DNA of 49,523 nucleotides from Saccoglossus kowalevskii (taxonomy: Eukaryota > Hemichordata > Enteropneusta > Harrimaniidae), in contig NW_003140818.1 of NCBI RefSeq assembly GCF_000003605.2, positions 139,601 to 189,123 of the forward strand, in the 5' to 3' direction. The notes under the pieces were generated by a model. It was not told the DNA's origin. It was given only the letters and a program-made list of their open reading frames with translations, and ran no database searches. Made by a program: the position numbers and the translations under genes. Of the stretch, positions 1-11,049 are shown piece by piece; position 1 is the first letter of the stretch, and each line of letters starts with the position of its first letter.

Positions 1-280
1 ACTGATATCGAATACTCATGTGGCAAAACCACCTAACTTTGCTGATATTGAATACTCATGTGGCAAAACCACCTAACTTTGCTGATATCGAATACTCATG
101 TGGCAAAACCACCTAACTTTGCTGATATCGAATACTGATGTGGCAAAACCACCTAACTTTGCTGATATCAAATACTCATGTGGCAAAACCACCAAACTTT
201 GCTGATATTAATTTCTTGTGTGGCAAAACCACCTAACTTTGCTGATATCGAATACTCATGTGACAAAACCACCTAACTTT
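1..280. repeat. 40-bp minisatellite, 7 copies, cut by the window edge
   Basis: Seven consecutive 40-bp units, each containing TGGCAAAACCACCTAACTTT or a one-base variant. The unit at 201-240 is the most diverged. The array starts at the first base of the window, so its true length is unknown. It sits in the second coding intron of the APC gene. A degenerate echo (GTAACTTTTCTGATATTG) appears near 450-470, so the array may once have been longer. Confidence 0.95.
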
Positions 281-2983
281 TGGTCAAATATTATCACCTA
301 TAGAATTCCCATAGGCGACAGTTAACTTTTGAGATTAATAACTAACGAAGCTCGGTGAACTTTCACACATTAAAATACATAAAATTTGTCAAAACTATGA
401 GTTTAGGGTAACAAAATTCAGTATTCGATCAGTGGTCTTGTTCTGAAGCTACGTAACTTTTCTGATATTGGTGCTAAGTATCTGTAAAGGACCGATGGAG
501 TCAGTCAGTGATATTCTCACTAACACATTCTACTAAGTCTGAATGTTTATAGAGTCACAGGGTTTGGCCCTGAAGCTACACTCTATGCTAAGAGATATTG
601 TAAGTGGATAAACTGACATAATAAAGCTGTGTAATCCTATCAAACTTTGTAGTAAGTACTCTATTTACATTTAATTGAGTGATGGTGTATTTTACCATGT
701 GTGTTAGTCTTAGATAACTTTAACAAAATCTATTAAATACTGGGTAACTGAGATTCTGTCCCCGATAACGTCATGACATTTGTTCCTACTTTCAATTAGA
801 GCTATGAATTGCATCATGGGAGCATAGTTTGACTGATCACTGATTGGCTGATGTCACTCAGGCTTCTTTATTACCACCAAATGCATTTTTCTATAATTTC
901 TTTGTTAATTTTAAACTAGATGAATATAACTTCCTATTCAGATACATCTCGCCTACAATTTTTGCAAAAGATATGAAAAAAAAATGGTTGAAAATAAATT
1001 GCAACGAATAAAATATAGTGTCAAATGGATTGTCTGAAGTGCTGTAATAACGGCCAATTCATAGCAAGTACATCTAAAAAGCCTACTTATTTCAAATGAA
1101 AGCATTAATAGTCTGCACAGTTCCAGTTTGAAAGCTATTCATTACTCATTCAATGTTACATTCATAGCACAATCAATACATGCACAGTTACAGAAATCTC
1201 ACACAAACCACAATAAATTAAGTCTTAAATAAAAATAGTAAAGTAATGCAAATATGCACAAGATATTTTGAAAAGAAACAAAACTTTAACGTTCTTAAGT
1301 TTATTTGATTTAACACCCCGATGTAAAAGTATTCAATGCACAATTCATATCAATATGGCTGCCGGAAAAATTATCACCATGACAACAGCATGAACTGCAA
1401 CAATGATTCTATGTTTAATTTAATATATTACTGCATGATTATGAAAACAGCACAAGCAGCTCTATTCCCAGGGTGAAAGTACTTTCAGAGAAAGGGTGAG
1501 AAATTCACTGAAGTCAATCATCCAGCATAGAACAGAAGTCCGATTAAAAATGAAATTACAATACGATTTTGTTGCAGTATAATGACGGATACATTTTACA
1601 ATGTAACATATTCAAGATGTTAGGCTGACGTCTTGATGTCAGGGCTATGCTTAGACCTGAACCACCACATAACCATAACATAGACAATAAGGGTTTTGAA
1701 AATTTGGCATTGGAAGAGTTTCACTGGGACTCAACCGGTCAAAAGCAGGTTTCACTAACTGTTGCCTCACAAGGGCTGTTAATCATCAAATTGTGAAAAC
1801 TCAACAGTTTTCAATGACAAGTAAATATGCTATGACGTTGCTTTCAGAATTCAAATAAATATGGAACAGACAGAGAACTAAAAGCAATTTTTCTATAATG
1901 GATAATTAGACAAAGGTCATGACAAATGATAGTAATTCATGACTAGAGCAGCTGTGCAGCCATTAAGTCAGGACTGTTGGAATTTACCTTTAATAGCACT
2001 ACGTTAAAGTACTGTAATAATTCAATCACTCTAAAAATATAATTCTAATTTTTATTCTAACTATTCAGTCACCTCGCAATATAAATATTTGTTCATGAAT
2101 TAATAAAATAATGGTCCATCATTCAATACGCATATTTCATTGACTTACATAATTTTGACAAATCAGTTGATGTGAATCTTGTAATCTACGATCGCATTCG
2201 GTATGACCATCCTGGGTTTAATTGATTCTCATTATTCTACATTTTGAAATTTTTTATATTTAATCCTATGAATACCAAAGTCAACTCTTTCACCAAATAC
2301 CCCCGTGAAAAATCTAACATATTGTTAAAATTTTTTATCAAAAGTTTAGTAAATCTGTATTAAAAATGAATGAAAATGTGACCAAAAATTATAACAGGAA
2401 AAATGATGACATGGAAAATGTTAAAATGGCCGCCAGGTTTAAATATACATCTAGACAACGGTAACATCGATTTAAAATGACTATAATTCAAATTTAGTAA
2501 TTATATGTTTATACTTAAAGGAATAACAACAGGTTAACAGTTTGACATTTCTAGACTGTTCACAGAACACCTACAGATATTTTCAACAGTTTCAAATGAC
2601 ATTTTAATACTAGTAACTTCATTATGAATCCACCCACACTCACATCGTTTCAGAACATAGATCAACAGCAGAGTTCTAACATGCTACATATTACCATATT
2701 ACTCGAATAAGAAACCTGTCTTAGTTTTCACGAGCATGGTCGAAAAAAATAAATTGACTTTTCTCCGTTGACTATCTGACCTATTGCATATAATATATGT
2801 TTGTCACTTGTCTCCTATCATGTAACAATCCATTCTATTCCCCCTAGTTACCTCATAAGTACTATCATCAAAAAACGCCAACACAAAAATGACAAACAAC
2901 ATAGAGGTTGTCACTACTTGAAAAACAGCAACACAAATTAAGAGAGATATGCTTATAAAATGACTACAAATGTACGAACTCAC
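281..2983 (-). other. APC: APC intron 2 (partial), no exon seen
   Basis: This stretch follows the donor of coding exon 2 on the minus strand. I looked on the minus strand for the expected next APC segment (the conserved KEKDWYYAQL-type coiled coil) and did not find it, so the next exon should lie left of position 1. The sequence is AT-rich and unremarkable apart from CTATAGAATTCCCATAGGCG at 298-317, a near-palindrome that recurs near 48.64 kb. Confidence 0.6.
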
Positions 2984-3158
2984 CTTTCGTTATCTAATTC
3001 GTGTAACCGAGCAACGATTTCAAGTGATAGTTTACTTCGTGGTGTACTTCTTCCCGATGAGCCACTGTATCGACTACTACCACTACAGGAAGACCGACTG
3101 GAATATGGACTACGAGGTGTTTTAGAGCGTAACTTCACATTACTGGCAGACATGTTAG
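2984..3158 (-). CDS. APC: APC coding exon 2 (internal exon)
   Basis: This is the second coding exon of the APC orthologue, the Wnt-pathway scaffold of the beta-catenin destruction complex and a microtubule-associated protein. On the minus strand the acceptor CTATTGCAG precedes the exon and the donor GAAAG|GTGAGT follows it. It enters in phase 1: G from exon 1 plus CT makes an Ala codon. It then runs 57 codons open and leaves with two bases of a split codon. The peptide carries VKLRSK, identical to the motif after the first coiled coil in vertebrate APC. A Ser/Arg-rich stretch follows, then a charged segment ending HELDNE, matching the position of vertebrate YLEELEKER. The Ser-rich part is low complexity and shorter than in human. 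A plus-strand ORF over the same bases is a shadow. Confidence 0.88.
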
Positions 3159-4961
3159 CTGCAATAGATAAAACAATGCATAGAGTCATTAAAAGAGCAA
3201 TTAAAGAACAATAGATAATAACAGCTCTTAATTATTCATGATTGTAATTAATGACCACAATACACCATCTGATTACAGGACACTTTGACTGATGGATTTG
3301 CTAGGGGATCTTTAATTATTTCCTGAAGAATACTTTCGAAAAAATCAACCTTTTGACTATTGAAAGTCAATTTTTGCCATCATTCTAAAATGAATCTATG
3401 CTACGTGAATTTTTCAATGATTGGAAACATGTCCATTCTGTTCAAAATTAACAAAGAAATTACAGAAAAATATACAAAAAATGTGCAAGCTGTATACATA
3501 TGGCATAATAGTAATAAATTTGAAGTAGTTGATAGTCTAGTGTTTATATTTATTTGTATTTTTCTACTGTCTTCGTGTACATAGAAATCCCTGAATTGAA
3601 AACAATGACCATCTATGTACAGACATCATAGACTACGCTGAAAACATTCAGTACACAATGTCGATTATTCTGACTTTACAGTACTGTATTGCTTATTTTA
3701 GTTGTACCCTGTATTATGTATTTACATACAAGTGCATGTTTCTATGGTCAAAATAAGACTTCTAATACAGCAAATACCGTAAATGTATGCATTTTTCAGT
3801 TTGTTTAAATTTTCCAATTTTTGCAGATTAAGGAAATTTGCTGGCTTATAACTACAAGAACATACAATAGCATCATTGTTTTACAACCAAAATAGTGAGA
3901 TATAAAATGCCACAAATGCAAGTGACATTGTAAATATTTTAAAAATAAATACGTATGTAGTACATTGTACCTTGAAACAAAGCAATGAATGAAGTCACCC
4001 AGAATGATAAAGATCCTGGAATTTAATCATTTCTTATCTATGCCGATTATTGAAACAATAAATATAATGAACAATATTCACCAAAACATCTGCCATGATA
4101 TTACAGGTGAACGACTTGTGTCAGTTTTGATGTGTCAATAACTTGACATTGTGCACACCATGATGACCACAATATGATAACTGATAACAGTAGTTGTTTG
4201 AGAATTGGTTAACCAGCTACATATAAAGTTGTTAAGCAGTTACACAGAACATTCTTAACCACAACAATAATGAGTGTTGTGTGAGGGCTCTCTATTGAGA
4301 ATGACCAAGTGTCCAAAACAAATTATATTTAGGGATTCATTTGACTTTTCTCTGAGACAGAAATAAATAACATGGACTACTTGAAATAAAATTAAATTTA
4401 TAACTATTTTCGAAAATTTACCAGAGCAAAACCTGTCTGTTAACTGAATGTCAGTTATCTCGTAATTAGAAAAACTATTTGTATATTTGTACAGAAACAT
4501 TTTGGTATGATATATTTATAATTTCCATGCACACTTTGCAAGACGGGATTTAAGATACTATTCTAAAAGAAGAATTCCTCAATCTAGTCAGTACTTTAAA
4601 ATAGTTAAATTGCACAACCAATAAATGTGGCACTCTCAAATAAAATATTAAGTAATGTTTCCGTGTAGAATTGACAGCCACATTATAAATCCATCAAGAG
4701 AGTTGGATCATATGGACAGGAAATACAGTTGAATGCAAGACAGACAGTCAATTATTTCCACTGAGAGATTAAAGATTTGGCGGCAAAATATTTTTCTCTG
4801 AAGCATAATCAAATATTACAATTTGTTTTTTCTGAATCTCAGGCAGGAAAATCTATCAATTTTTTATACAGCTGTGAAAAATGCTGTCTACAGATGAATA
4901 TATATATATATATTTTTTTTCTTTCTCCCTCCATCACAGGCTACCAACTCTCACTAGAATA

Positions 4962-5169
4962 CTGTGGAATACTTTATTTTCGCTGGAATTAATTTTCGCT
5001 GAAAAGGCTTTTTGGGCGTTTTGTATGGAATATATTTTCACTGATTTTTGATGAGTTTAATGGGAAATATAGGAAAAAAAGTATATTCGCTAGATTTTAT
5101 TTTCACGGAATCATCCCTTCAATGAAAATAGCGAAAATAAATTCCAAGCGAAAATAAAGTATTCTACAG
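4962..5169 (+). mobile_element. Palindromic MITE, copy 1 (208 bp)
   Basis: The terminal inverted repeats begin CTGTGGAATACTTTATTTTC on the left and CTGTAGAATACTTTATTTTC on the right (read as reverse complement). TA sits on both sides (4960-4961 and 5170-5171), the target-site signature of Tc1/mariner-type elements. The arms pair over most of the length, so the element could fold as a long hairpin. No coding capacity. Four more copies occur in this window; this copy is taken as the plus orientation. Confidence 0.9.
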
Positions 5170-6198
5170 TAATAGATTTGTTCCAAAAGAAACTGAGGAT
5201 ATTTGTCATAATTCGAGAGCTACATAGAAGAAATAATTCATTATATAACACATTCTGCTAACTAGTCTGAATAATTTATTATATTACGCCAAACATATTC
5301 ATGGTTGTCAAAACATTCATCATCTCTGCAATGAATTTTTACAATTGAAAATTCTATAAATAATTTTTAATTATCTTGAGTAAAGAGTTAGTAATTTCAT
5401 TTCTCCAATGATTTAACTTTTGAAAGAATCTTCAAAACACAAAACTAATTGAAAATTCAATAATTCTCCTTACATTAAACATTTTACTACCCAGCTCCAT
5501 TCTACATTTACATTACTCACTTAATATGAAGACGTCATTTCCATGAAACTAATACTCAATAATAGTGGAAAACAATCTCTGGAAATAATATTTATTTGTG
5601 ATTTCTATCCTCAGAGCACATCTCAGGTAATCAGGGTGGATGTTTGTTTCGAGGTATTTTTATGTAAGGTCAAAAGAGAAATCACAGAAGAGGTGATAAT
5701 CAATAGTTATTAACAAAAGAAAGTACTTTCACTTTGCAGAATGAAATGAACAATTTTCAAGGCAATATATTGAAACAGTTTAAGTGCTTTTCTCATCAAA
5801 AGGAATCTCATCTAAGAACGTGTCTCCAGTCAGGGACAGTTAAAATACTCATGTTAGTTATTTTAGTTATTTTGCAATCCAGGAAATTTACATTGTAAGG
5901 ATAATTTTGAAATTTTATAAAAGTCAGTGTGGATTCTATGAAACCACTGTCATTTATCTCGACTAAATTTTATGAAAGTTACGATGAAAGCTACTCCATT
6001 AAAGATTTGTTCACTGCTACAATGTTGCCATGTGTGAAAGTAAAACAACTCTAGGTCTACATACTATAGCAATTTGAATTCTTCTATCAAAAACATCAAA
6101 TCTTGTGATAATCCAGAAAAAGAACACAAATAATCAAGACATCAATTTTTAACCAATAGTCCCCATAATATGAACATGTTCACTTTGTAATGTAGTTG

Positions 6199-6213
6199 CC
6201 TATAGGGGGCGCT
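6199..6213 (+). promoter_or_regulatory. CTCF-like motif in APC intron 1
   Basis: CCTATAGGGGGCGCT fits the CTCF core (CCASYAGRKGGCGCT) with two mismatches near the 5' side and a perfect AGGGGGCGCT. It stands out in AT-rich surroundings. Binding is an inference. Confidence 0.4.
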
Positions 6214-6378
6214 CTTCACAACAGTTCTATTATATTTCCTAAGTCTGGAAACCAGGAAGTTCACACAAATCAGTACCACAGAATTTTGATTAACATTTGC
6301 CAAAAAAAACATCAAATACATCGTTTATTCAATAATATGTTCATTAGTGCCAGTGCTGCATGACTTCCAGTTGAAAGA

Positions 6379-6765
6379 TTTTTCTTTTCTTTTTCTTTTC
6401 TTTTTTTTGTTGACATTGAATGTTAATGTTGTCTCTCCTGACTTTTTTTGTATGTGCAAATTGCAAGTGCTGGGGCCGACACAATATTCATGTTTGGGAC
6501 TACATGACAGGACTGTGTGGCCATCTTCCTATCAAATGGCAATTTAATGCGCTATCCTGGCGTCAACCAGGCTTGGTCGAACACAACCACCAAAGTCGCA
6601 TTTGTTAGTGAATGAATCTTGGCCAGTGGAATTGGCCTTCCCATTGAGTCTGTGGTACACTCACCCAGGGTAGGGGTCAACCCTTTGATATTCAGCCTTA
6701 GGTAGGATTTAAACTTGGGTCTACCGATCATGAGTCTGATGCAACAGCCACTATGCTACCAGTGA
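6379..6765 (-). mobile_element. tRNA-derived SINE, copy 1
   Basis: Read on the minus strand it starts with a tRNA-like head: GGTAGCATAGTGG (A-box region, about 6760), an anticodon-loop-like CTCATGA, and AAGTTTAAATCC as a B box (6705-6716). A unique body follows, including a segment around 6610-6635 shared with a second copy at 38.9-39.1 kb. It ends in an A-rich (AAAG/AAAAG) tail at 6409-6379. The loop reads CAT, suggesting a tRNA-Met-like ancestor, but the anticodon stem is degraded. Target-site duplications are not clear. The 5' limit is approximate. Confidence 0.75.
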
Positions 6766-6789
6766 CTGTTTTTCTATAAAGTTACTTAC

Positions 6790-7030
6790 CATTTAAATTT
6801 TGGTCTAAAGAATCAGGCACGTTGGCAGAGGTTAACATAACATCAGCATTGGTTTCTTCATCTTGCATACTTGTTTGTATCTGTGTTAGGACATCTTTCA
6901 TGTTTGACGCTTCGGACTCTAGTTTGGTAAGATGGCTGGAGTTGTCCTGCAACTCCTGGCGTAGATGAGAATTCTCTGATTTTAGTGATTCAACTTGCTG
7001 TAGTAACTGGTCGTAAGACGACACAGCCAT
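6790..7030 (-). CDS. APC: APC coding exon 1 (start codon, N-terminal coiled coil)
   Basis: This exon encodes the first 80 residues of APC plus one base of codon 81. The N-terminus reads MAVSSYDQLLQQVESLK, then an SENSHLRQEL-type heptad stretch, HLTKLESEASNMK and DVLTQIQTSM. It aligns almost without gaps to the N-terminal dimerisation coiled coil of vertebrate APC (MAAASYDQLL..., ENSNLRQEL, LTKLETEASNMK). The start ATG at 7030 is fixed by this homology and lies ten bases after an acceptor with a good pyrimidine tract (TTATTGATTTTAG). The donor is AAATG|GTAAGT. In vertebrates an intron follows SNMK; here the exon reads through that point. The last 20 residues, before the splice, are poorly conserved. 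Confidence 0.95.
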
Positions 7031-7040
7031 TTTCTTAAAT
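7031..7040 (-). other. APC: Last 10 nt of APC 5' UTR in coding exon 1
   Basis: ATTTAAGAAA lies between the acceptor TTTTAG (ending at 7041) and the start ATG. It contains a TAA that closes any upstream frame in phase 0 with the leader exon's ATG. Confidence 0.7.
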
Positions 7041-7233
7041 CTAAAATCAATAACAAGAAAGAAAATATATTTTAGTCTTATTATATATAATGATTGATTA
7101 AAAATCAATAAGTTAATTTTTATATAGATATAGTTTATAAATTCAAAAATACTAAAATATGTCATACATTGTAGGGTTTAGAAAACAATTCAATGTTGAT
7201 CGATTCGCAAATTAAAGGCGAGAGAGTCGTCAC
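7041..7233 (-). other. APC: Probable APC leader intron (193 bp)
   Basis: The donor candidate is GGGCAG|GTGACG at 7234/7233. The acceptor follows a tract rich in T (TATTTTCTTTCTTG) and TTATTGATTTTAG. The intron is AT-rich while the flanking leader is GC-richer, as expected. The acceptor is convincing; the donor is the best of few choices and is inferred. Confidence 0.5.
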
Positions 7234-7345
7234 CTGCCCACGCTCAGGAATTGAGTCCCAAGCGATGACAACAGCACACGCTAAAAACGCAAAGGTTCGT
7301 GGGTAGACGCTTGTTTGTAAACAGTGACACGCCATCTGACGCATG
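7234..7345 (-). other. APC: Probable APC non-coding first exon with an upstream ORF
   Basis: This is a GC-richer, CpG-containing stretch just upstream of the leader intron; the transcription start is not visible. An ATG at 7335 opens a frame of 34 codons (MACHCLQTSV...) up to the donor. After the inferred splice it continues with one Ile codon and TAA, ending 4 nt before the APC start codon. It is best read as an upstream ORF rather than an N-terminal extension, because of that stop. Confidence 0.45.
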
Positions 7346-7370
7346 CGCAGGTGGCAACCCCCCCCCCCCC
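7328..7370. promoter_or_regulatory. APC core promoter region: YY1-like, NRF1-like, poly-C tract
   Basis: GCATGCGCA (7341-7349) inside ACGCATGCGCAG matches the NRF1 recognition core. CACGCCATCT (7328-7337) is, on the minus strand, AGATGGCGTG, a YY1-like motif that also holds the first leader ATG. A run of 13 C follows at 7358-7370. No TATA box is evident at a sensible distance. TATA-less promoters with NRF1/YY1 sites are typical of housekeeping genes, which fits APC. Confidence 0.5.
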
Positions 7371-8685
7371 AGCTTTAAGCATATCAACACATTTTTTACA
7401 ATAACATAAGGGGCCTCAATATGTGGACAAAAAAAAGACGTGAGGCATACATGTCATTGTGTACTGTTAGTATGCTTACTTGAAAGTAAATTCAAAATTG
7501 AACAATGGTGACAACAAAGATGAGGAAAGACATTTTCCAATTCTATACACAGTTCTTTACAGTTGTATACCGTGGGATGGACACAAACGAGCAGACTAAT
7601 CAGTCTGTGTACAAGAAGTAGACACACCAACCACCAATTAAATAAGCTTTACACTATGACAAACTACAAGAAAGCTTGGCTGAAAAACGTCTAAAAATCA
7701 ACTGAATAAGATCAATCTATTGCAGGAAACAGAAAGTACAAGTAAATGAACCACAGAAAGTGTAGTAATGAAAAAGATAGTATGCACAAATGTAGGAAAG
7801 AGAAAATAGAATGCATTAATGTGAAAAACGTCTTATCAATAATACATAGCAAATGCAGAGCGGAAAAGAATCAAAAGAAACATAAAGGTCAGAAATCTGA
7901 CTATGTCTTTTCTAATAATGATCAATATTATAACAATAATCCCATTCAACCATGCATGCTAACAACATATACAGCAATTATTGAAAACATACAAGTTAGG
8001 CATTCCCCATAATGCATTGTGATATTTCCCATAATGCATTGTGGATATTTCCCATAATGCATTAAATTGGAAAAATTATGGCATATGCAACTTTATATAC
8101 TTTTCCCCCACCCATGACACTTGTTGTTTTATGTTGATAATTACACAACTGGGTTTGTCAAAAATATGTTTGTGCAAATATAAAACAAATATGATTGACA
8201 AATGAAAGACAAAGTGTTTACAGGAGTGGGTTTTTCTGTACAAAGTGTTCAGACAGGGATCCGATTGTACACAGAACTGGGTTGAGAATGGTCACAGAAA
8301 TTCTTTCCCAGGAAATAACCTCAATACAGCACAACATGATATTACTATCAAACATATCATTTATTTCAAAGTTTACTACAAGTTCGTGCAATTGTCAATT
8401 AGCGAATATTTGACATTTGAAAACTATTAAATACGGATATCAGGAAATTAATGGGCCATTATGATGATAGACTTTATATTGAATGATTAATTGCCTGACA
8501 ACGTTGAGTAACTTCAGTAAAATTCAAGCTTTGTTAAATATTGAATTGTAAACCACTTTAATTATAGTCCCACAGCCAAGTAACCATGGAGATGTAAAAT
8601 TCTGGCAAAAAATAGAAATCACTCCTGAATCTCCTCCATTTTGATGGAGAATAACAAAAATTTAAAACTGCCCAATGGTGGCATA
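7371..8685. other. APC upstream region, no gene seen
   Basis: AT-rich sequence upstream of the APC leader. It holds a triple ZNF143/STAF-like array (8003-8063, listed separately). The short ORFs here have no recognisable content and AT-driven composition. Confidence 0.6.
8003..8063 (+). promoter_or_regulatory. Three tandem ZNF143/STAF-like sites
   Basis: CCCATAATGCATTGTG at 8006 and 8028 and CCCATAATGCATTAAA at 8051, spaced 22 and 23 bp, about two helical turns. Each contains CCCRNMATGCA, the core of the ZNF143/STAF recognition element known from vertebrate snRNA and housekeeping promoters. The cluster lies about 0.7 kb upstream of the APC leader exon. Binding and relevance to APC are inferences. 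Confidence 0.5.
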
Positions 8686-8945
8686 GGATGATGCAAACGG
8701 TGACATAGCAGATGCAGTCCAGGATGATGCCAACGGTGACATAGCAGGTGCAGTCCAGGATGATGCCAACGATGACATAGCAGGTGCAGTCCAGGATGAT
8801 GCCAACGGTGACATAGCGGGTGCAGTCCAGGATGATGCCAACGGTGACATAGCAGGTGCAGTCCAGGATGATGCCAACGGTGACATAGCGGGTGCAGTCC
8901 AGGATGATGCCAACGGTGACATAGCAGGTGCAGTCCAGGATGATG
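8686..8945. repeat. 36-bp minisatellite, about 7 copies
   Basis: The unit includes GGATGATGCCAACGGTGACA and GCAGGTGCAGTCCA. Copies differ by single substitutions (AGAT/AGGT, CGATGA/CGGTGA, AGCGGG/AGCAGG). The period is a multiple of three, so the minus strand reads as repeated MSPLASSWTAPA. That open frame comes from the period and carries no independent sign of coding. Confidence 0.95.
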
Positions 8946-10062
8946 GGTATTGAGATTCTGCTGAAATTTATGTTGTTACATCTACTTGTATGAAGCTATC
9001 ATACATCTCTAACATAGAAATAGACAGACTTTCAAATTGTATTTGTACATTTGAGTAAAAATCATAAACAAATGTCCTCAAGCAACCCAGACAGTTGTGG
9101 TCATCGACAGATTAGATCAGAAAATTCACCATCTGTTCATTTCATTGATTAAAATATCAGCCACAAAAATCCATAATTCCTGTTTAAGTCTAGTAATATC
9201 ATGACTTAATTACTATATCTACTGCTAGAACATAAATCATGATTTAAAATCTGGATAATGGTATAATAATTAACTGTAGTTTTATAACCTCTGAACTCAT
9301 ATTCAATTTTCTTTAGTCAACATGCAAGTTGTTTTATCTTTGAGGCATGATGACAGAGTTAAAAATGCTATGAATATCATCATTATGGAAAAAAAGTGAG
9401 AGTCTGTACATAGTGTACATCAAAACAAGCTGAACTACTTTCACCCACACACTTACGTCAGACACTTCTTCATCACATAAGGTCATCGACACAAGAAATA
9501 ACATCTCTGGACTGACTGACTCACTCACTCACTTGTGAGTAAGATTTTTTCAAGTGACAACTCTTGCATCCTAATTTATTGGCTGTAAGTGGTATTTCTT
9601 CTGACCTTGCAGACTAAAGGTCAAACCTTGAAAATTAGTAGCGGATCAGAGATCCAGTGAGACAGAAAAGTCTCACCTTTGACAGCCTCTGTACAGGCAC
9701 TGCCGTATGTGACAGGACAGGATCAATACATCAGGCAATGATGAATAATTCAGGGACAGATCTAGATATTTGTTAATATGCCTTTCAGTTGTGGGATATC
9801 ATTCAGCAGAAATACAATCACAATGTATACATTTTAAACGTCCTACATCCTATTTAGGTCATATCATACTATACTGCTGAATAAACTACTTTTAATAATG
9901 TTATCTCTGTGAACCAGTTATATCTTGTGATACTTCATAGCCAACCATCTTGGGATCATTTGACTAATATGACTGAACCCAAATATTATACCTACTGGTA
10001 TTTATTGGAGCAAGGAACATTTTGTTCACTAGCCAGAATTTGATAAGTCAAGCAATTTAAGC
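8946..10062. other. No gene seen between two minisatellites
   Basis: AT-rich sequence. A short run of GACTGACTGACTCACTCACTCAC sub-repeats lies near 9512-9534. An exon-like minus-strand stretch (about 9505-9456, donor TCTGAC|GTAAGT) is open but too short and unrecognisable to call. Confidence 0.5.
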
Positions 10063-11049
10063 TATTAGAACTGTACAGCCAATAAGAGACACTCTTACAA
10101 TCTTGAAAATATTAGAACTATATAGCCAATAACAAACACTCTCACAATCTTGAAAATATTAGAACTATACAACCAATGACAAACACTCTCACAATCTTGA
10201 AAATATTAGAACTATACAGCCAATGACAAACACTCTTACAATCTAGAAATTATTAGAACTATACAACCAATGACAAACACTCTCCAAATCTTGAAAATAT
10301 TAGAACTATACAGCCAATGACAAACACTCTTACAATCTAGAAATTATTAGAACTATACAACCAATGACAAACACTCTCACAATCTTGAAAATATTAGAAC
10401 TATACAGCCAATGACAAACACTCTCACAATCTTGAAAATATTAGAACTATACAGCTAATGACAAACACTCTTACAATCTAGAAATTATTAGAACTGTACA
10501 GACAATGACAAACACTCTTACAATCTAGAAATTATTAGAACTATACAACCAATGACAAACACTCTCACAATCTTGAAAATATTAGAACTATACAGCCAAT
10601 GACAAACACTCTCACAATCTTGAAAATATTAGAACTATACAGCCAATGACAAACACTCTTACAATCTAGAAATTATTAGAACTGTACAGCCAATGACAAA
10701 CACTCTTACAATCTAGAAATTATTAGAACTATACAACCAATGACAAACACTCTCACAATCTTGAAAATATTAGAACTATACAACCAATGACAAACACTCT
10801 CACAATCTTGAAAATATTAGAACTATACAGCCAATAAGAAACACTCTTACAATCTTGAAAATATTAGAACTATACAGCCAATAAGAAACACTCTTACAAT
10901 CTTGAAAATATTAGAACTATACAGCCAATAAGAAACACTCTTACAATCTTGAAAATATTAGAACTATACAGCCAATAAGAAACACTCTTACAATCTTGAA
11001 AATATTAGAACTATACAGCCAGTAAGAAACACTCTTACAATCTTGAAAA
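10063..11049. repeat. 47-bp satellite array, 21 monomers with higher-order structure
   Basis: 987 bp is exactly 21 x 47. Each monomer starts TATTAGAACT and ends AATCTTGAAAA or AATCTAGAAAT. Monomer types are distinguishable: one with CCAATAAGAAACAC (type A: monomers 17-20, with variants at 1 and 21), one with CAACCAATGACAAAC (B), one with CAGCCAATGACAAAC ending TTGAAAA (D), and one ending CTAGAAAT (C). Monomers 7-10 and 11-14 repeat the order B-D-C-C' as a 188-bp block (10345-10720), a higher-order repeat. The right end is homogenised type A. Confidence 0.97.

Larger units (their letters stand above)
3159..6789 (-). other. APC: APC intron 1 (3.6 kb) with inserted repeats
   Basis: This intron lies between the two recognised coding exons. 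Its phases agree (exon 1 ends with one base, exon 2 supplies two), so direct splicing preserves the frame. It contains a palindromic MITE (4962-5169), a short AT microsatellite (about 4899-4912), a CTCF-like motif (6199-6213) and a tRNA-derived SINE (6379-6765). I see no further APC exon in it; an alternative small exon cannot be excluded by eye. Confidence 0.7.

Noticed and set aside
2960..3214. Plus-strand 84-codon frame
   Set aside because: It is antisense to the APC exon at 2984-3158, which has matching splice sites, phase and the VKLRSK motif.
6700..6765. Functional tRNA gene
   Set aside because: The A and B boxes are degenerate, the anticodon stem does not pair, and the sequence continues into a SINE body with an A-rich tail.
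7162..7344. N-terminal extension of APC from the leader ATG
   Set aside because: An in-frame TAA (7037-7035) after the inferred splice stops it before the conserved start; it is treated as an upstream ORF.
8662..8922. Minus-strand repeat protein of MSPLASSWTAPA units
   Set aside because: It is explained by a 36-bp minisatellite with a stop-free frame; substitutions between units are not biased to silent sites as far as I can see, and no flanking gene structure exists.
10063..11049. CRISPR array
   Set aside because: Units are contiguous with no spacers, in animal DNA; this is a satellite.
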